The notes: generated by a model not told the origin, from the letters alone. A stretch of DNA of 64,000 nt from Jiangella endophytica (GCF_003427025.1 NZ_QVAI01000001.1:496001-560000); one strand, 5' to 3'; positions 42,128-51,512 are shown, counted from the stretch's first letter. A program made the numbers and translations.

Positions 42128-44286
42128 CGTTCGCGCGCCCCGGGGCCGCTCGTGCGACGGCGCCCAGGCTGCATTGGCTCCTGCTCAGTGTGATGCTGGT
42201 GGTGCTCGCCGTGGTACTGCTGGTGAACGGGCTGGTCAAGGCGCAGTTCGGGGCAGACCACCGGGTGGCGCCGCCGACGAGAGCCGACACCGTGCCCGAC
42301 ATAGTCCGCAGTGGCCGGCCGATCCTCGACCTGCGCCACGGCACGGCCCGCACCTACGCGGTCCCGGACCACACCATCGTGCTCACGTTCGACGACGGCC
42401 CGGACCCGGTCTGGACGCCGCGCATCGTCGAGGTGCTGGAACGCCACCGCGTGCCCGCCACGTTCTTCGTCGTGGGGAATCTCGCGTCGCAGCACCCCGA
42501 CCTCGTCCGGCGGATCCACGAGGCCGGCAGCGAGCTGGGCATCCACACGTTCACCCACCCCGACCTCGCCTACGTGCCGGGCTGGCGGCGCGAGCTGGAG
42601 CTGTCCCAGACGCAGCTGGCCGTCGCCGCCGCCACGGGGAGGACGTCGTCACTGGTCCGGCCGCCGTACTCGTCGGCGGCCGAGGCCATCGACGACACCG
42701 GCTGGCCGGCCATCCGGGAACTGGGGAACACGGGCTACGTCACGGTGCTGACGACGCACGACACCCAGGACTGGGCCCGTCCGGGCGTCGACGAGATCGT
42801 CCGCCACGCGATCCCCGAGAACGGGGACGGCGCGGTCGTCCTGATGCACGACGCGGGCGGCGACCGGTCGCAGACGGTCGAGGCGCTGGACCGGCTGATC
42901 CCCGAGCTGCGCTCGCGCGGGTACCGGTTCGCGACGGTCGGCGACGTGGTCGGCGAGGACGTCACCGCGCCGGCCACCCGCGCCGAGCGGCTGCGCGGCG
43001 ACGTGCTGCTGCTCCTGGTGCGCGGCAGCACCGCCGCGACGTCCGTCCTGGCCGTGCTGGTGGGGCTCACCGGGGCGCTGGTCGTCCTCCGGCTGCTGCT
43101 CCTCATCGCGCTGGCCCGGCGCCATGCCCGGCGGCACAACGCCACGCGCCGGTTCGGGCGGGGCCGGCCACCGGTGACGGAACCGGTCTCGGTGATCGTG
43201 CCGGCCTACAACGAGGCGGCGTGCATCGCCCGCACGGTGCGCTCGCTCGCCGCCAGCGACCACCCGGTGGAGGTGATCGTCGTCGACGACGGATCCACCG
43301 ACGGCACGGCGGAGGCGGCCCGCGACCTGCAGTTGCCCGGCGTGACGGTGTTCCGGCGACCCAACGGCGGCAAGCCGGCGGCGTTGAACACCGGCATCGC
43401 GCAGGCCGAACACGACCTCATCGTCATGATGGACGGCGACACCGTGTTCGGCCCGGACACCGTCCGCCGCCTGGTGCAGCCGTTCGCCGACCCCGGCATC
43501 GGCGCGGTCGCCGGCAACACCAAGGTCGCCAACCGGGGCGGCCTGCTGGGCGCATGGCAGCACATCGAGTACGTCGTCGGGTTCAACATCGACCGCCGCG
43601 CCTACGACGTGCTGCAGTGCATGCCCACCGTCCCCGGCGCCGTCGGCGCGTTCCGCCGCCGCGCGCTGTCCGAGGCCGGCGGCGTCAGCGACGACACGCT
43701 CGCCGAGGACACCGACCTCACGATGGCGATCTCGCGGGCCGGGTGGCGCATCGTCTACGAGCCGGACGCCGTCGCCCGGACCGAGGTGCCCACCGGCCTC
43801 GGCGAGCTGTGGCGGCAGCGGTACCGGTGGAGCTACGGGACGATCCAGTCGATGTGGAAGCACCGGCGGGCGGTCTTCGAACCCGGCCGCTCCGGGCGCT
43901 TCGGCCGCTTGGGCCTGTTGCACCTCGCGCTGTTCCAGGTGGCGCTGCCGCTGCTGGCGCCGTTGATGGACGTCTTCCTGGTCTACGGGCTGCTGTTCCT
44001 CGACCCGGTGCGCACGGTGGCCGGCTGGCTCCTCCTGGTGCTCAGCCAACTGGCGGCCGGCGTCTACGCCTGCCGGCTGGACGGCGAGCCCATGCGGGGG
44101 CTGTGGCTGCTGCCGCTGCAGCAACTGGTCTATCGACAGCTGATGTACGCGGTGGTGATCCAGTCGATCGTGACCGCCTTGACCGGCATCCGGCTGCGCT
44201 GGCAGAAGCTGCACCGTCTCGGCGAGGCGGGCGCGGGACCGGGTGACGGTTCGCGGGCCGCCGCGAGGGCGCGGGCCCGGCCGTGA
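42124..44286 (+). CDS. Bifunctional polysaccharide deacetylase / processive GT2 glycosyltransferase
   Basis: A 720-residue fusion. After an N-terminal membrane helix (17-38) comes an extracytoplasmic NodB deacetylase (about 85-285) with TFDDGPD near 89, HTFTHPD, RPPYSS, DTQDW and LMHDAG, i.e. all five motifs. Helices near 300-330 return the chain to the cytoplasm for a family 2 glycosyltransferase (about 350-595): VIVPAYNEAA near 356, VVDDGSTDG, MDGDTVF near 436, LAEDTDL and QRYRW near 565, the complete D,D,D,QxxRW set of processive synthases. Helices at about 600-690 form the export channel. Expected product: a partly deacetylated beta-linked amino-sugar polymer; the sugar is not proven. It overlaps both neighbours (ATGA, GTGA). 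Confidence 0.93.
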   Translation: MTFARPGAARATAPRLHWLLLSVMLVVLAVVLLVNGLVKAQFGADHRVAPPTRADTVPDIVRSGRPILDLRHGTARTYAVPDHTIVLTFDDGPDPVWTPRIVEVLERHRVPATFFVVGNLASQHPDLVRRIHEAGSELGIHTFTHPDLAYVPGWRRELELSQTQLAVAAATGRTSSLVRPPYSSAAEAIDDTGWPAIRELGNTGYVTVLTTHDTQDWARPGVDEIVRHAIPENGDGAVVLMHDAGGDRSQTVEALDRLIPELRSRGYRFATVGDVVGEDVTAPATRAERLRGDVLLLLVRGSTAATSVLAVLVGLTGALVVLRLLLLIALARRHARRHNATRRFGRGRPPVTEPVSVIVPAYNEAACIARTVRSLAASDHPVEVIVVDDGSTDGTAEAARDLQLPGVTVFRRPNGGKPAALNTGIAQAEHDLIVMMDGDTVFGPDTVRRLVQPFADPGIGAVAGNTKVANRGGLLGAWQHIEYVVGFNIDRRAYDVLQCMPTVPGAVGAFRRRALSEAGGVSDDTLAEDTDLTMAISRAGWRIVYEPDAVARTEVPTGLGELWRQRYRWSYGTIQSMWKHRRAVFEPGRSGRFGRLGLLHLALFQVALPLLAPLMDVFLVYGLLFLDPVRTVAGWLLLVLSQLAAGVYACRLDGEPMRGLWLLPLQQLVYRQLMYAVVIQSIVTALTGIRLRWQKLHRLGEAGAGPGDGSRAAARARARP

Positions 44287-46415
44287 CGGAGGCCGTGGCG
44301 GGCCGCGAGCGGTACATCGACGTGTACCGCGCGGTCGCCCTCGTCCGGGTGATGGTCTACCACCTGGTGGGCTGGGCCTGGCTGTCGGTCGCCTTCCCGG
44401 CGATGGGCGTCATGTTCGCCGTCGCGGGTTCCCTGACGGCGCGCTCGCTGGAGCGCCGTCCGTCCTTCGACGTGGTCGCCGGGCGGTTGCGCCGGCTGCT
44501 GCCGCCGGTGTGGCTGCTCGGCGCCGTCGTCATCACCGCGGCCGCGGTGCGGGCCGGAGGCCTCGGCGACACGGGCATCCGCTGGCGCGACCTCGTGTAC
44601 TGGATCGTGCCGGTGTTCGACCCGCCGGGCGACGCCTGGCTCGTCAACGTCGTCGCGCCGCTCTGGTACGTGCGCGCCTACCTGTGGTTCGTGCTGCTGT
44701 CGCCGCTGTTGCTCTGGGCGTTTCGCCGCTGGCCGGTGCGCACGCTGCTGGTGCCGCCGGCGATCGTCGTCGCGGGGACCTTCCTGTCCGCGCCGTTCGG
44801 CTGGGGCGCGCCCGGCGACGCGATCCGCGACTTCGCCACCTACGGGGCGTGCTGGCTACTCGGATTCGCGCACCGGACCGGTCAGCTGCGCCGCCTGCCG
44901 CTGGCCGCCGCCGTGGCGGTGGCCGCGGCCGTGATGGGCACCGGGCTGTGGTGGGCGCTGGGGCACCAGACCGGCCTGGGGTACGACCTCAACGAGATCC
45001 CGCTGGGCCAGGCGCTCTGGTCGCTCGGTGTGGTGCTGGTGCTCATGCGGTGGTCGCCGCCGCTGGACGGCGTCGACCGCGTCCCCGGCCTCGGCCGGCT
45101 GATCGACTTCATCACCGCCCGGGCGGTCACGCTCTACCTGTGGCACAACCCGGCGATCGACCTCGCCTGGGCGCTGTGCGAGCGGGCCGGCCGGTCCGAG
45201 CTCGGCCTGGTCGCCGTCGTCGCCGCCGCCCTGACCCTGCTGGCCACGATGCTGTTCGGGTGGGCCGAGGACATCGCCGCCCGCCGGCCGGTGCGGCTGC
45301 TGCCAGGGCTGCTGAGGAGCCGGGCCCAGACACGGGGGCCGGTGGGGGCACGCGCCGTCGGCATGGTGTTCGGCCGGCTCGGCGTCACGGTGCTCGCCGC
45401 CCTGGTGCTGGCCTCCTGGGTCATCGCGCCGACGGGCGGCCGGGCGCCCGCGGAGCGTGGTCCGTGGGCGGTCACCGCGTACCTCGTTCCGTGGGACGTC
45501 GACCGCGGGCTGGCCTCGCTCCCGGACGCCGCGGGGCCGCTGACCGCCGTCAGCCCGGTCTGGTACACGCCGGACGACGACGGATCCCTCGTCCGCAACG
45601 ACCCGGCGCCCGTCGGCCCGGTCGCCGCCCGGATCCGCGCGGAGGAGCTGGACGTGGTCCCGTCGATCAGCAACTTCCGCAACGGCGAGTGGGACGCGGC
45701 GCTGGTGCGCCGGCTGGTGACCGATCCGGCGCTGCGTGCCGCCCACGTCGCCGCGATCGCGGCGACCGCCGAGGAGAGCGGGTGGGACGGGATCGACGTC
45801 GACTACGAGGCGCTGGAGCCGGGCGACTATGCCGCGTTCGGCGCGTTCCTCGGTGACCTGGGGCGGGCACTGCACGCCGACGGCCGGCGGCTGACCGTCG
45901 CGCTGCCCGCGGGCACCGCGGCGGACCGGCCCGAGCTCGCCCCGCTCTACCGGCTGGCCGGGGCCGCGGCCGACGAGGTCCGCGTCATGACCTACGACTA
46001 CGCCTGGGAGGGCTCCAGCCCGGGCCCGGTCGCGCCCGTCGGGTGGGTCGAGGACGTCGTCCGGTTCGTCGTCGAGTCAGTGCCCCGGGAGCGGGTCGTC
46101 CTCGGCCTGGCCGCGCACGGCTACGACTGGCCGGGAACCGGCGGCAACGGCGCCGACCTCATGTACGCCGAGGCCGTCGAGCTCGCCGACCGGTACGGCC
46201 GCGAGGTCCAGTGGGACCTCGACTCGCAGACACCGTGGTTCCTCTACACCGAGGGCGGTGTGCGCCACGAGGTCTGGTTCGAGGACGCCCCGAGCCTGGC
46301 GGCCAAGCTCGAGGTCGCCATCGACAACCGGCTGGGCGGCGTCTTCCTGTGGCGCGTGGGCGGCGAGGACCCGACCGTGTGGCAGGTTCTCGGGTCGGCC
46401 GCCGCCCACCGGTAG
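44283..46415 (+). CDS. Fusion of acyltransferase-3 and GH18-type glycoside hydrolase
   Basis: A 710-residue fusion. Residues 1-385 form a multi-pass acyltransferase-3 domain, starting RYIDVYRAVALVRVMVYHLVG with the conserved His/Arg, then about ten helices. Residues about 395-705 are a family 18 hydrolase-like domain outside the membrane, with the catalytic DxxDxDxE motif as DGIDVDYEAL near 502 and RVMTYDYAWEG and FLWRVGGEDP further on; the closest style is the YaaH-like spore-type GH18. The pair would O-acylate and trim the polymer made by the upstream synthase. GTG start overlaps the upstream stop. It converges with the next gene at two bases. Confidence 0.9.
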   Translation: MTEAVAGRERYIDVYRAVALVRVMVYHLVGWAWLSVAFPAMGVMFAVAGSLTARSLERRPSFDVVAGRLRRLLPPVWLLGAVVITAAAVRAGGLGDTGIRWRDLVYWIVPVFDPPGDAWLVNVVAPLWYVRAYLWFVLLSPLLLWAFRRWPVRTLLVPPAIVVAGTFLSAPFGWGAPGDAIRDFATYGACWLLGFAHRTGQLRRLPLAAAVAVAAAVMGTGLWWALGHQTGLGYDLNEIPLGQALWSLGVVLVLMRWSPPLDGVDRVPGLGRLIDFITARAVTLYLWHNPAIDLAWALCERAGRSELGLVAVVAAALTLLATMLFGWAEDIAARRPVRLLPGLLRSRAQTRGPVGARAVGMVFGRLGVTVLAALVLASWVIAPTGGRAPAERGPWAVTAYLVPWDVDRGLASLPDAAGPLTAVSPVWYTPDDDGSLVRNDPAPVGPVAARIRAEELDVVPSISNFRNGEWDAALVRRLVTDPALRAAHVAAIAATAEESGWDGIDVDYEALEPGDYAAFGAFLGDLGRALHADGRRLTVALPAGTAADRPELAPLYRLAGAAADEVRVMTYDYAWEGSSPGPVAPVGWVEDVVRFVVESVPRERVVLGLAAHGYDWPGTGGNGADLMYAEAVELADRYGREVQWDLDSQTPWFLYTEGGVRHEVWFEDAPSLAAKLEVAIDNRLGGVFLWRVGGEDPTVWQVLGSAAAHR

Positions 46416-46417
46416 CG

Positions 46418-48082
46418 TCAGAGCCGGGCCAGCGCCTCGCGCAGCGGGTCGAGGCCGAGCGAGCCGAGGTCGAGCGCCGCGCGGTGGAACTCGCGCAGGT
46501 CGAACGCGTCGCCCTTGCGGCGCCGCGCGTCGTCGCGGGCGGCCAGCCAGATCCGCTCGCCGATCTTGTACGACGGCGCCTGCCCCGGCCAGCCGAGGTA
46601 GCGGTCGAGCTCGAACCGGAGGAACTCGTCGGGCATGCGGCAGTGGGCGCGCAGGAACGCGTACGCCGACTCCGGCGTCCACACGCCGGCCGGCAGCCCG
46701 TCGGCCGCCACCAGTGACGCGGGGATCTCCTTGCCGAGGTGGAAGCCGATGTCGATGACGACACGGGAGGCGCGGAACGCCTGGCTGTCGAGCATGCCGA
46801 GGCGGTCGCCGGGGTCGTCGAGGAAGCCGAGGTCGGCCATCAGCCGCTCGGCGTAGAGCGCCCAGCCCTCGCCGTGGCCGGACACCCAGCACAGCAGCCG
46901 CTGCCAGCGGTTGAGCACCTCGCGGCGGTACATGACCTGGGCGACCTGCAGATGGTGGCCGGGCACGCCCTCGTGGAACACCGTCGTGGTCTCGCGCCAG
47001 GTGGAGAACTCCTCGACCCCCTCGGGGACGGACCACCACATGCGGCCCGGCCGGCTGAAGTCGTCGCTGGGCCCGGTGTAGTAGATGCCGCCCTCCTTGG
47101 TGGGGGCGATGCGACACTCCAGCCGGCGGATCGGCTCCGGGATGTCGAAGTGCACGCCGCTCATCGCCTCGATGGTGCGATCGGACAGCTTCTGCATCCA
47201 CTGCTGGAGGCCGTCGGTGCCGGCGATGCGGCGGGCCGGGTCGGCGTCGAGCGCGGCGACGGCGTCGTCGACGGTGCCGCCGGGGACGATGTCCTGAGCG
47301 ACCTCGGCCAGCTCGGCCTCGATGCGAGCCAGCTCGGCCACGCCCCACTCGTAGGTCTCGTCGAGGTCGATCGTGGCGCCGAGGAAGTACCGCGAGGCGA
47401 CGGCGTAGACGTCGCGGCCCACGGCGTCCTGCTCGCGCGCGGCCGGGGCGACCGTCTCGCCGAGGTAGCCGCCGAACGACCGGAACGCCTCGGACGCCGC
47501 CGCGGCGGCCGCGTCGAGGTCGGCGCGCAACCCGTCCGGCCCGCCCTCGGCCAGCCCGGTGAAGAACGTGTTGGCGACCCGCCCGGCCTGCTCGGAGACG
47601 GCGAGCACCTGGCGGCGCGCCGGTGCTCGGCCCGCGGCGACGTCGGCGTCCATCGTCCGCCGGTACTGCTCCAGCGCCTCCGGCACGGCGCGCATGCGGA
47701 CGGCGATGTTCGCCCACTGCTCGTCGGTGTCGGTGGGCATCAGGTCGAACGTCTCGCGGACCCAGTGCATGGGGCTCTCGATGACGTTGAGGGCGCGGCT
47801 CAGCCCGACGTCGTCCAGCTCGAGGTCGAGGGACAGTCGCTCGCGCATGGCCTCGCCCGCGACCCGCTCGCGCTCGTCGGCCGAGGTGGCCGTCTCGAGC
47901 GCGGCGAGTGTCCGCTCCGCGAGCGCCCGGCGCTGCGCGAACCCGTCGGGCGAGAGGTCGGTGCTCTGGGCGTCGTAGCCCTTCAGGCCGGCGTAGGTGG
48001 CGGTGTACGGGTCGAGGGCGGCGTACTCGTCGACGTAGGCGTCAGCGATCTCGTCGACGGAGCGGGGCTGCGGAGTCGTCAC
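46418..48082 (-). CDS. DUF885 family protein (putative metal-dependent peptidase)
   Basis: A 554-residue soluble protein of the DUF885 family, whose members resemble zinc carboxypeptidase-like or gluzincin enzymes. The presumed metal site is FHEGVPGHHLQ near residue 370, followed by GHGEGWALYAERLM and later ACRMPDEFLRFELDRYL-type sequence (visible as CRMPDEFLRFELDRY) and YKIGERIWL. No signal peptide is seen. The function of the family is poorly known; peptide degradation is most likely. It is transcribed toward the polysaccharide operon and lies downstream of accE on the same strand. Confidence 0.88.
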   Translation of the reverse strand: MTTPQPRSVDEIADAYVDEYAALDPYTATYAGLKGYDAQSTDLSPDGFAQRRALAERTLAALETATSADERERVAGEAMRERLSLDLELDDVGLSRALNVIESPMHWVRETFDLMPTDTDEQWANIAVRMRAVPEALEQYRRTMDADVAAGRAPARRQVLAVSEQAGRVANTFFTGLAEGGPDGLRADLDAAAAAASEAFRSFGGYLGETVAPAAREQDAVGRDVYAVASRYFLGATIDLDETYEWGVAELARIEAELAEVAQDIVPGGTVDDAVAALDADPARRIAGTDGLQQWMQKLSDRTIEAMSGVHFDIPEPIRRLECRIAPTKEGGIYYTGPSDDFSRPGRMWWSVPEGVEEFSTWRETTTVFHEGVPGHHLQVAQVMYRREVLNRWQRLLCWVSGHGEGWALYAERLMADLGFLDDPGDRLGMLDSQAFRASRVVIDIGFHLGKEIPASLVAADGLPAGVWTPESAYAFLRAHCRMPDEFLRFELDRYLGWPGQAPSYKIGERIWLAARDDARRRKGDAFDLREFHRAALDLGSLGLDPLREALARL

Positions 48083-48150
48083 GCTGCGACCCTATCCGGG
48101 CGATCCTTGCGGCGAGAAGGACGATCGACGGGCAGATTTCCGGCAGTTCG

Positions 48151-48360
48151 TCAGCGCGGCAGCGCGCTGGCCCGCCACGATCCCGGGCCCGCCGTCAGCG
48201 GCGCCGGCCGCCTCGTCCAGTACGACGCCCACGCCGACCGCGGGGGCTCGACCGGCGCGCTCGCACCCGCCGCTCTCGCCGTCAGCACGACGACGAGCGC
48301 GGCCAGCTCCTCCTCCGTGGGCGTCCCCTTGACGACCCGGAACAGCGGCGCATCGCTCAC
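48151..48360 (-). CDS. accE: Acyl-CoA carboxylase epsilon subunit
   Basis: A 69-residue small subunit found only in actinobacterial acyl-CoA carboxylases, where it joins alpha and beta subunits and raises activity. The family pattern is clear: FRVVKGTPTEEELAALV near the N-terminus, then a variable Ala-rich segment, W-x-x-YW and the C-terminal GPGSWRASALPR. GTG at 48360 begins the conserved part. It lies five bases after the histidine kinase gene on the same strand. Normally accE directly follows the beta-subunit gene; here pccB is 7.5 kb away. Confidence 0.9.
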   Translation of the reverse strand: MSDAPLFRVVKGTPTEEELAALVVVLTARAAGASAPVEPPRSAWASYWTRRPAPLTAGPGSWRASALPR

Positions 48361-48365
48361 GCGCC

Positions 48366-50306
48366 TCACCCTAACCGGTGCAGCGGGATGACCGCGGTGA
48401 CCGTCGTGCCGCCGGATCCGGGCGTCACCTCGAGCCGGCCGCCCAGTTCGGTCGCGCGCAGTCGCATCGACTCCAGTCCGACGCCGCCGTCGCGCGCCAG
48501 CGGGCCGCCGCGGCCGTCGTCGGCGACCCGCAGCAGCACGTCGTCGTCGCAGTGCCGGAGCAGGACGTCGCAACGCCCGGCGCCGGCGTGCCGGGCCACG
48601 TTGCTCAGCGCCTCGGCGGCGATCCGGTAGAGCGCGACCTCGACGGCGGCGGGCAGCCCGGCGAGGTCGCCGTCGACGACGACCTCGTGCGGCAACCCGG
48701 TCAGCACCGTGCCGGCCTGCTGACGCAGGGCGGTGGGCAGCCCCTGGTCCAGGGCAGGGGGCCGCAGCCCGTCGACGACGCGGCGGATCTCGCCCGCGCA
48801 GCCGGTGAGGTCGGTGACCGCGGCGTCCAGCATGGCCACCACGTCCGCCGCGCCGGCCGTGGTGGCCCCGGCCTGGGCGGCCCGCACCTGCATCCGGGTG
48901 CCGACCAGGGCGGGCCCGAGGCCGTCGTGCAGGTCGCGCCGGATGCGCAGCCGCTCCTCCTCGCGCGCCAGCACGAGCGCTTCGCGTGAGCGCTGCAGCG
49001 CCAGCGTGAGCCGGTGCGCCTGGGCGGCGATGCCGGCCTGGGACGCGACGTCGCGCAGCAGGGTGCGCTCGGCCGGCGTGAACACCTCGCCGGCCCGCCG
49101 CGGCGCCACCTCCAGGGAACCGACCCGCTCGCCGTGGGCCAGCAGCGCGAAGGTGGTCAGCTCGGGCTGTGGCCGGCCGTGTGCGGCGGTCACGTAGCTG
49201 CCGTCGCTGGTGTCGACGACCATCCGCGCGTACGGCACCCGGAGCGCGTCGACGAGCGTCACGACCAGCTGGTCGAGCATCGTGCCGGGATCGCCCGCCT
49301 CCTGCATGCGCCGCCCGAGCCGCTGCAGCACGAGATGCGGTGTGTCGCGGTCGCCGAACAGCAACCGGTCGACCGCCCGCTGCACGGCCCGCCGGGCGGG
49401 GTCGAAGCCGGCCGCGACCAGTCCGGTGGCCAGCGCCGACGCCACGACGGTGGCGCCGCCGGAGCGCAGCCGACTGCCGGCCAGCCCGATACCGACGGCG
49501 TAGACGCCCAGGACCAGCAGCGTCATCACCAGCCAGACCAGGGTGCGGTTGACGACGAGATCGAGGTCGCCGAGGCGGAACCGGAGGACGGCGATCCCGA
49601 TGCCCAGCGGCAGCGCCACCACGCCCGGGACCAACGCGCCGCTCACACCGGTCGCGTCCAGGACCACTCCGGCGGCGAACAGCACACCGGCCGGCAGCAT
49701 GCAGGCCAGCTGCCGCCGGAGCAGCGATTCGGCGCCGCGGGCCCGGCGCAGCAGCGATGCCACCACGAGCAGCGACGAGACGATCAGCACCAGCGCCACC
49801 GCGATGACGCCGCGGACCAGCACGTGTGCCAGCGGCGAGCCGGACTCGCCGCTGGTCAGCAACGAGCGCGGGTGCTGCGCAGCCGCGACGGCCAGCGCCA
49901 GCGTGCCGGTACCGGCGCACGCGGCGAGGACGACGGCCAGCGGCCGCCAGCGCTGCGACGGCAGAGCGCCGTCCGGGAAGAACAGCAGCGCCAGCGGCAC
50001 CAACGCGGCCGCGGGCCACCAGGCCCACTGCGCGACCCAGGCCGGGACGACGGCGCCGGACCACGCGACGGCGGTGACGGCGCCGGCGGCCAGCATCCCG
50101 GTGGCCAGCACCAGCCGTGCGACGGCGTGACCCGGCTGGGCGCGGGTCAGGAACAGGCCCACCGGGAGGAAACCGGCGGCGAGCGCCAGCAGCATGTCCA
50201 GCGGCGCGTCGACCCGCCCGGACGGCCCGACCAGGAAACCGGCCGCCGCGAGCACCACCAGGACGAGGCAGCCCCAGCGGGCCGCCGCCGTCGACCAGCG
50301 GCCCAC
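48366..50306 (-). CDS. Membrane sensor histidine kinase (NarL/LiaS type, HisKA_3)
   Basis: A 646-residue sensor kinase. About nine hydrophobic segments fill residues 1-330, followed by a GAF-like domain (about 350-450), the HisKA_3 dimerisation helix with the phosphorylated His in RRDLHDGLGPALVG near 460, and an HATPase domain with EALSNVARHA and DDGRGG and GLESMRLRA. The likely partner is the NarL-type regulator at 50874-51512, divergently oriented across one small gene. The signal is unknown. accE follows after five bases, so the kinase transcript may extend into it. Confidence 0.92.
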   Translation of the reverse strand: MGRWSTAAARWGCLVLVVLAAAGFLVGPSGRVDAPLDMLLALAAGFLPVGLFLTRAQPGHAVARLVLATGMLAAGAVTAVAWSGAVVPAWVAQWAWWPAAALVPLALLFFPDGALPSQRWRPLAVVLAACAGTGTLALAVAAAQHPRSLLTSGESGSPLAHVLVRGVIAVALVLIVSSLLVVASLLRRARGAESLLRRQLACMLPAGVLFAAGVVLDATGVSGALVPGVVALPLGIGIAVLRFRLGDLDLVVNRTLVWLVMTLLVLGVYAVGIGLAGSRLRSGGATVVASALATGLVAAGFDPARRAVQRAVDRLLFGDRDTPHLVLQRLGRRMQEAGDPGTMLDQLVVTLVDALRVPYARMVVDTSDGSYVTAAHGRPQPELTTFALLAHGERVGSLEVAPRRAGEVFTPAERTLLRDVASQAGIAAQAHRLTLALQRSREALVLAREEERLRIRRDLHDGLGPALVGTRMQVRAAQAGATTAGAADVVAMLDAAVTDLTGCAGEIRRVVDGLRPPALDQGLPTALRQQAGTVLTGLPHEVVVDGDLAGLPAAVEVALYRIAAEALSNVARHAGAGRCDVLLRHCDDDVLLRVADDGRGGPLARDGGVGLESMRLRATELGGRLEVTPGSGGTTVTAVIPLHRLG

Positions 50307-50310
50307 GGGC

Positions 50311-50778
50311 TCAGACGTGGAACAGGTTGTGGAACCACCCGGCGCGGTGACCCGGCCCGGGACGCACGTCGAGCTCGCCGTTCAGCGCGTCGAGCACGTC
50401 GGCCAACGACCCCTTGGGGCGGGGCACCTCGGTGGCCGGCGGCAGCGACTGCTGCCGGCCGAGGCCGGGGTCGGCGGTGAGCCGCCGCTGGGCGAGTTCG
50501 AGGGCGGTCGCGACGCGGGCGGCGACGGCGTCCGGGTCGGCCGCCCCGCCGTCCGGCCCGAACCCGGCGACGACCAGCTCCGCGGTCACGACCGGCCACA
50601 GCCGGCGGCCGGTCGCGTCGTACAGCTCGACCACCCGTTCGTCGGGATGGTCGTCGTGGCCGGCGGGCAGGTGCGCGAGCATCGCCTCGGTGGTGCCGAC
50701 GTGCAGGAACGTGTGGTCGGCGGAGATCGCCAGGACGAGGTCGTCGAGGCCGACCGGGAACGGGTCCGTGCTGGTCAC
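50311..50778 (-). CDS. Hypothetical protein between kinase and response regulator
   Basis: A 155-residue soluble protein I do not recognise. It begins MTSTDPFPVGLDDLVLAIS, is acidic with many Asp/Pro residues, has no membrane segment or Cys, and ends in WFHNLFHV. The mention of RLWPVVTAELVVAGF and KGSLADVLDALNGEL shows a mixed alpha/beta character. It sits four bases before the kinase gene on the same strand, so it is probably co-expressed with the two-component system and could act as an accessory. The RiPP genes begin less than 1 kb away on the same strand, but no domain ties it to them. Confidence 0.7.
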   Translation of the reverse strand: MTSTDPFPVGLDDLVLAISADHTFLHVGTTEAMLAHLPAGHDDHPDERVVELYDATGRRLWPVVTAELVVAGFGPDGGAADPDAVAARVATALELAQRRLTADPGLGRQQSLPPATEVPRPKGSLADVLDALNGELDVRPGPGHRAGWFHNLFHV

Positions 50779-50860
50779 GATGGCTTCTCCTCATGATCGC
50801 GGGCAGGCTGAGAAATGCACCCTAGTGGGCCGGTTGTGACAGTTCGTGCGTCGGCTTCGC

Positions 50861-50866
50861 TACGCT
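50861..50866 (+). promoter_or_regulatory. Leaderless -10 element (TACGCT) before response regulator
   Basis: TACGCT matches TAnnnT and stands seven bases before the ATG at 50874; there is no ribosome-binding site, suggesting a leaderless transcript. Confidence 0.5.
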
Positions 50867-50873
50867 CGGCGTC

Positions 50874-51512
50874 ATGGCGAGCGACCCGCTGACCGTGCTG
50901 CTGGTCGACGACCATCCGGTGGTCCGGCGCGGGTTGCGGGCGCTGCTCGGGGCCCAGCCGTGGGCCGGCGAGCTCCACGAGGCCGACACCGTGGCGCGCG
51001 GCCTCGAGTTGGCGCGCGAGCACCGTCCGGACGTCGCCGTGGTCGACCTCGCGCTGCCCGACGGCGACGGCGGAGAGCTGGTCGAGCGGTTGCCGCCGGA
51101 GTGCGCCGTCCTCGTGCTGACGATGACGGTCGACCCGGGGCGGGCCCGGGCGCTGCTCGCGGCCGGCGCCGCCGGTTACCTGGCCAAGGAGACCGACCCC
51201 GACGTGGTCGTCGACGCGATCCGGACGGTGGCCGGCGGCGGCCTGGTGCTGGGGCCGAACCTCGACCGGTCCGTCGTGCTGGGCGCGGCTCCGGCGGCCG
51301 GAGCGCTGCCGTCCCCGTTCGACCGCCTCAGCCCGCGGGAGCTGCAGATCGCCACGCTGATGGGGCAGGGCCGGTCGAACGCCGAGATCGCGCGCGCTCT
51401 GTCGCTGGCCGACAAGACGGTCCGCAACCAGGTGTCGTCGCTGCTGGTGAAGCTCGGCGCGCGGGACCGTCTCCAGGCCGCGCTGCTGGTACGCGAGCAC
51501 GGCCTGGCCTAG
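50874..51512 (+). CDS. NarL/LuxR-family response regulator
   Basis: A 212-residue response regulator. The receiver domain (1-125) has the acidic pocket VLLVDDHP, the phosphorylated Asp in VVDLALPDGDG near residue 57 and the conserved Lys in LAKETD. The C-terminal LuxR helix-turn-helix (about 148-205) reads LSPRELQIATLMGQG and NAEIARALSLADKTVRNQV. It partners with the kinase at 48366-50306. Its 3' end overlaps the last gene of the RiPP operon by four bases, so the RiPP operon is a candidate target. Confidence 0.93.
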   Translation: MASDPLTVLLVDDHPVVRRGLRALLGAQPWAGELHEADTVARGLELAREHRPDVAVVDLALPDGDGGELVERLPPECAVLVLTMTVDPGRARALLAAGAAGYLAKETDPDVVVDAIRTVAGGGLVLGPNLDRSVVLGAAPAAGALPSPFDRLSPRELQIATLMGQGRSNAEIARALSLADKTVRNQVSSLLVKLGARDRLQAALLVREHGLA

